A stretch of 7,331 nucleotides of DNA from Candidatus Acetothermia bacterium (GTDB taxonomy: Bacteria > Bipolaricaulota > Bipolaricaulia > UBA7950 > UBA9294): NCBI GenBank assembly GCA_003650505.1, contig QMQL01000040.1:1-7331 (forward strand). The letters are read 5' to 3'. Shown in pieces: positions 5,191 to 7,331 of the stretch. Every line of letters begins with the position of its first letter. Positions within the stretch are counted from its first letter, which is position 1. The notes below the pieces were generated by a model. That model was not told the origin of the DNA. It searched no databases and was given only the letters and a program-made list of their open reading frames with translations. Both the position numbers and the translations under genes were made by a program.

Positions 5191-6890
5191 CTCCGGCCGA
5201 ACCGCCGGTCGAGCTCGTCGCGGGAGAGGGCGAATATTATCGGCCTCCCGTGCGGGCAGGTGTAGGGGTTCGCGAGGGTCATCAGTTGCTCGACGAGGGA
5301 TTGCGCCTCGGCAGCGGATAGGGGCTGCCCCGCCTTGACCGCCGCCGCGCAGGCCATCTCGGCAAGGACCCGATCGAACAGGGCCTCCTCCAGGTCGCCC
5401 CCCTCACTAAGGACGGCAACGATCGTCTCGGTCAGCTCCTGAAACCCACGCCGCCTCTGTTCTTCGGCGAGCATCCGCGGGTATTCCCGGTAGAGGAACG
5501 TCCCTCCTCCGAACTCCTCGAGGACGATCCCGACCCTCTTCAGCGCCTCCTGATGGGCGGATAGGAGGGACGCCGTCTCGAACGGGACCTCGACCCGCAC
5601 CGGGAGGAGGAACAGCTGCCGAGCGATCCCGTCGGCCGCGAACTCGGCGAGGAGCCGCTCGTAGAGGATCCGTTCGTGGGCGATGTGCTGATCGATTATC
5701 TCCAACCCGTCCTCCGTCTCGACGAGGAGGTAGGTCGACTGGAGCTGTCCGATCACCCGCCGGCCCTGAAGGCTCACTTTTTCCGGGTATTGCATGCCGG
5801 GCGCGATCCCGCCGATGTCGAACGGGAGCGGCTGTGAGCTGTGGGCGGCGCCTTCGACCGGCGGTCGCGGCCCGGAGCTCTCCTCGACGATCGATGAGAC
5901 GACATGCGGCGAGGCCAACGCCCGCTGGAGGGCGGCGGAGAGGGCGTCCTGTACCCGGCGGGGGTCGGTGAACCGGATCTCCTCCTTCTGCGGGTGGACG
6001 TTGACGTCGACCTCGGGTAGGGGGAGGGAGATCCGGATGACGGCGAGCGGGTAGCTCCCCGGTCGGAGGATCCCGCGGTAGGCGCTCGCCAGGACGTAGG
6101 AGAGGCCGCGGTCGGAGACGGCGCGGCCATTCACGCTGAACAGCTGGTCCCGCCTGCTCCCCCGCTTCAGGTCGGGCCGGCTGATGAATCCATCGATCCG
6201 TACGCCGCCGTGATCCCCGTCGAGCGGGATCATCGCCCGTGCCACTTGAGCCCCGTAGACCTGGGCGTTCCGATCGAGGAGGGATTTCGCCGGGGGGGCG
6301 GCGAAGACCTCCCGACCGTCGTGCTTGAGCGACCAGCCGATCCCGGGGGAGAGGAGGGCGAGCCGTTGGGTCGTCCGGTTGACGTGGAGGAACTCCGTCC
6401 GGGGTGAGCCGAGGAAGCGGGCGCGGGCCGGGAGGTTGAAGAAGAGGTCCTCGACCACGACCGTCGTCCCCGGTCCGCGCGCATCAGGGGAGATCCCATC
6501 GATATCGCCGGCGACGACCGCGAGGGAGTGCGCCTCCCCCCCGCTTCTGGGGCGGGATACGATCCTCATCCGGGAGACGGCGGCGATGCTCGCCAGCGCC
6601 TCGCCGCGGAAGCCGAGGGTCCCGATGGAGGAAAGGTCGGACTCGTCCTTGATCTTGCTCGTCGCGTACCGCTCTATCGAGAGCCTGAGGTCGGCCTCGT
6701 CCATCCCCTCGCCGTCGTCGCGGACCGCGATCAGCCTCCTCCCCCCTTCGGCGAGCTCGACGTCTATCCTCTCACTTTTCGCGTCGATCGCGTTCTCGGC
6801 GAGCTCCTTCACCACCGAGGCGGGACGCTGGATCACCTCTCCAGCTGCGATCTTCCGGGTCAGATCAGCGGTCAATCGAACGATCGTCAT
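5187..6890 (-). CDS. mutL: DNA mismatch repair protein MutL (endonuclease-type C-terminus)
   Basis: MutL couples mismatch recognition by MutS to strand nicking and removal. The 567-aa protein has the N-terminal GHKL ATPase: KELAENAIDA (28-37, catalytic Glu29 and Mg-binding Asn33), DDGEGM (58-63), TSK (77-79) and GFRGEAL (93-99). A variable linker (about 330-380) leads to the C-terminal dimerisation domain. This domain has the latent-endonuclease motifs of MutLs from MutH-lacking bacteria: DQHIAHERILYE (400-411), fitting DQHA(x)2E(x)4E with Ile for Ala; ACA (513-515) where ACR is usual, with Lys519; CPHGRP (545-550); and FGR (564-566) at the end. QLFLLP (425-430) sits where other bacterial MutLs carry the beta-clamp-binding motif. 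No mutS is in view. There is no clear Shine-Dalgarno before the ATG. The stop codon overlaps that of the convergent lipid kinase. Confidence 0.97.
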   Translation of the reverse strand: MTIVRLTADLTRKIAAGEVIQRPASVVKELAENAIDAKSERIDVELAEGGRRLIAVRDDGEGMDEADLRLSIERYATSKIKDESDLSSIGTLGFRGEALASIAAVSRMRIVSRPRSGGEAHSLAVVAGDIDGISPDARGPGTTVVVEDLFFNLPARARFLGSPRTEFLHVNRTTQRLALLSPGIGWSLKHDGREVFAAPPAKSLLDRNAQVYGAQVARAMIPLDGDHGGVRIDGFISRPDLKRGSRRDQLFSVNGRAVSDRGLSYVLASAYRGILRPGSYPLAVIRISLPLPEVDVNVHPQKEEIRFTDPRRVQDALSAALQRALASPHVVSSIVEESSGPRPPVEGAAHSSQPLPFDIGGIAPGMQYPEKVSLQGRRVIGQLQSTYLLVETEDGLEIIDQHIAHERILYERLLAEFAADGIARQLFLLPVRVEVPFETASLLSAHQEALKRVGIVLEEFGGGTFLYREYPRMLAEEQRRRGFQELTETIVAVLSEGGDLEEALFDRVLAEMACAAAVKAGQPLSAAEAQSLVEQLMTLANPYTCPHGRPIIFALSRDELDRRFGRS

Positions 6891-6899
6891 CTCGGCTCA

Positions 6900-6928
6900 A
6901 GGCTAACCGAACCGGCCCTCCCCTACAA
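6900..6928 (-). promoter_or_regulatory. possible mutL promoter
   Basis: On the minus strand, TTGTAG (6928 to 6923, 3 of 6 matches) and TAGCCT (6905 to 6900, TAnnnT form) are 17 bp apart. The -10 ends 9 nt before the mutL ATG, so the transcript would start at or next to the start codon. The hexamers are weak; the call rests mostly on the spacing matching the other promoters in the window. Confidence 0.3.
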
Positions 6929-6946
6929 TCCCTTGCCAGGGGAGGG
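6916..6946. repeat. perfect 8-bp inverted repeat in the mutL/HTH divergent promoter region
   Basis: CCCTCCCC (6916-6923) and GGGGAGGG (6939-6946) are exact reverse complements separated by 15 bp, centred at about 6931. The repeat sits between two divergent genes. Each arm falls at the start of the -35/-10 spacer of one putative promoter. It could be an operator for the adjacent HTH protein. It could also form a hairpin, but it precedes the putative start sites on both strands and would then not be transcribed. Confidence 0.6.
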
Positions 6947-6961
6947 TCACTTGCGTATCGT
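6933..6961 (+). promoter_or_regulatory. promoter of the HTH gene
   Basis: TTGCCA (6933-6938, 5 of 6 matches) and TATCGT (6956-6961, 4 of 6, TAnnnT form) are exactly 17 bp apart. The expected start is about 6968-6971, on the ATG at 6971. No Shine-Dalgarno lies close to that ATG; the nearest purine-rich run, GGGGAGGG, is 24 nt away and is part of the inverted repeat. Confidence 0.45.
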
Positions 6962-6970
6962 CTTGCCGAC

Positions 6971-7331
6971 ATGCACACGATCCCGAACCTCCGGAAGGCG
7001 CTCGGCCTCACAACCGCAAATCAGGTCCGGAACCGGATCGAGGCGATCAAGGACCTCCTCGCCGGCGATCTCCGCCGCGGGCCGAACAACCAGATCCTCG
7101 TCAGCGACGCCGGCCTCGATCTCCTCAGACGGCTTCAGGAGTTATACGATAGTGGACTAACCCTAACAGAGGCGAGCGAGATCTTACGCGCAAGTACCTA
7201 TAGCACACGGCATAACGGCGCTGCTGTTTCATCCGCTTTTTCATCAAACCGGGTTACCCCAGGTGAAGGGGACGAGGCGATCGCCGCCCTAAAGGAGGAG
7301 ATCGCGTTCCTCAGAGAGCGGGTCGCCTATC
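6971..7331 (+). CDS. MerR-like HTH protein with coiled coil, N-terminal part (partial)
   Basis: An open frame runs from ATG 6971 through 120 codons to the window edge without a stop. I do not recognise a named family. Residues 1-75 read like a MerR-type winged helix: LRKALGLTTANQVRNRIEAIK (helix-turn-helix), RRGPNNQILVSDAG (a wing-like turn), then LDLLRRLQELYDSGLTLTEASEILR, much like the MerR second helical pair (cf. 'GxTLxEI'). Residues 76-100 form a Ser/Thr/Asn-rich linker. From 102 a coiled coil begins, with hydrophobic residues spaced 3-4 apart at I104, L107, I111, L114 and V118. This suggests a dimeric DNA-binding protein. The linker DNA (about 7140-7255) is AT-richer and uses codons rare elsewhere here (TTA, CTA, AGT, TCA). 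It is divergent from mutL across an inverted repeat and may regulate itself. Coding is supported by G/C third positions in residues 1-55 and by the heptad pattern. Confidence 0.75.
   Translation, partial: MHTIPNLRKALGLTTANQVRNRIEAIKDLLAGDLRRGPNNQILVSDAGLDLLRRLQELYDSGLTLTEASEILRASTYSTRHNGAAVSSAFSSNRVTPGEGDEAIAALKEEIAFLRERVAY

Noticed and set aside
6924..6929. TACAAT as a -10 box for the HTH gene
   Set aside because: It matches well but has no -35-like hexamer 16-18 bp upstream and would leave a leader without a properly spaced Shine-Dalgarno; the TTGCCA/TATCGT pair fits better. It remains a fallback.
6528..7160. 210-codon open frame on the plus strand over the mutL 5' end and the HTH gene
   Set aside because: It is antisense to conserved mutL motifs and out of frame with the HTH gene; its composition is Ser/Arg/Pro-rich shadow sequence.

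Overview
This is a GC-rich (roughly two-thirds G+C), gene-dense stretch of what looks like an ordinary bacterial chromosome. I see no mobile element, CRISPR array, tRNA or rRNA. A MutL with the endonuclease-type C-terminus and a TPP riboswitch both point to a bacterium rather than an archaeon. The substrate-binding protein has a Sec signal but no lipobox cysteine, which would fit a diderm envelope. The strong G/C third-position bias and the gene mix would suit a little-studied anaerobic or thermophilic lineage such as Bipolaricaulota (Acetothermia), but that placement is only a guess.

Layout. 1-265: the 3' end of an M42-family metallo-aminopeptidase gene. 266-503: a regulatory leader, with a sigma70-like promoter (TTGCCG, 17 bp, TAGAAT), a complete TPP (THI-box) riboswitch and an apparent Shine-Dalgarno-sequestering hairpin. 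504-4266: a five-gene operon on the + strand, thiN (thiamine pyrophosphokinase), an ABC permease, a ThiY/NMT1-like substrate-binding protein, an ABC ATPase and a SAM-dependent methyltransferase. Each junction overlaps by 4 or 8 bp, so translation is probably coupled. 4300-5190: a diacylglycerol-kinase-family lipid kinase, apparently with its own promoter. 5187-6890 (minus): mutL, converging on the kinase so that the two stop codons overlap. 6891-6970: a short divergent intergenic region built around a perfect 8-bp inverted repeat. 6971 to the window end: the 5' part of a MerR-like helix-turn-helix/coiled-coil protein.

How it works together. The riboswitch senses TPP, the product of ThiN. When TPP is scarce the leader should leave the thiN ribosome-binding site open, so the cell imports thiamine or a pyrimidine precursor through the ABC system and pyrophosphorylates thiamine. 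When TPP is plentiful the site should be masked. The methyltransferase rides in the same transcript without an obvious thiamine role.

The most interesting signals are regulatory. First, the sequence GGAGGU occurs both inside the riboswitch aptamer and as the thiN Shine-Dalgarno, and a single ACCUCC between them can pair with either one. Second, the three genes that begin their own transcripts (lipid kinase, mutL, HTH gene) lack a normal Shine-Dalgarno and have promoter-like hexamers placing the transcription start at or next to the ATG, which suggests leaderless mRNAs. All five operon genes carry a Shine-Dalgarno. Third, the mutL/HTH divergent promoters are arranged almost symmetrically around the inverted repeat. 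I found no convincing wholly new multi-gene system.
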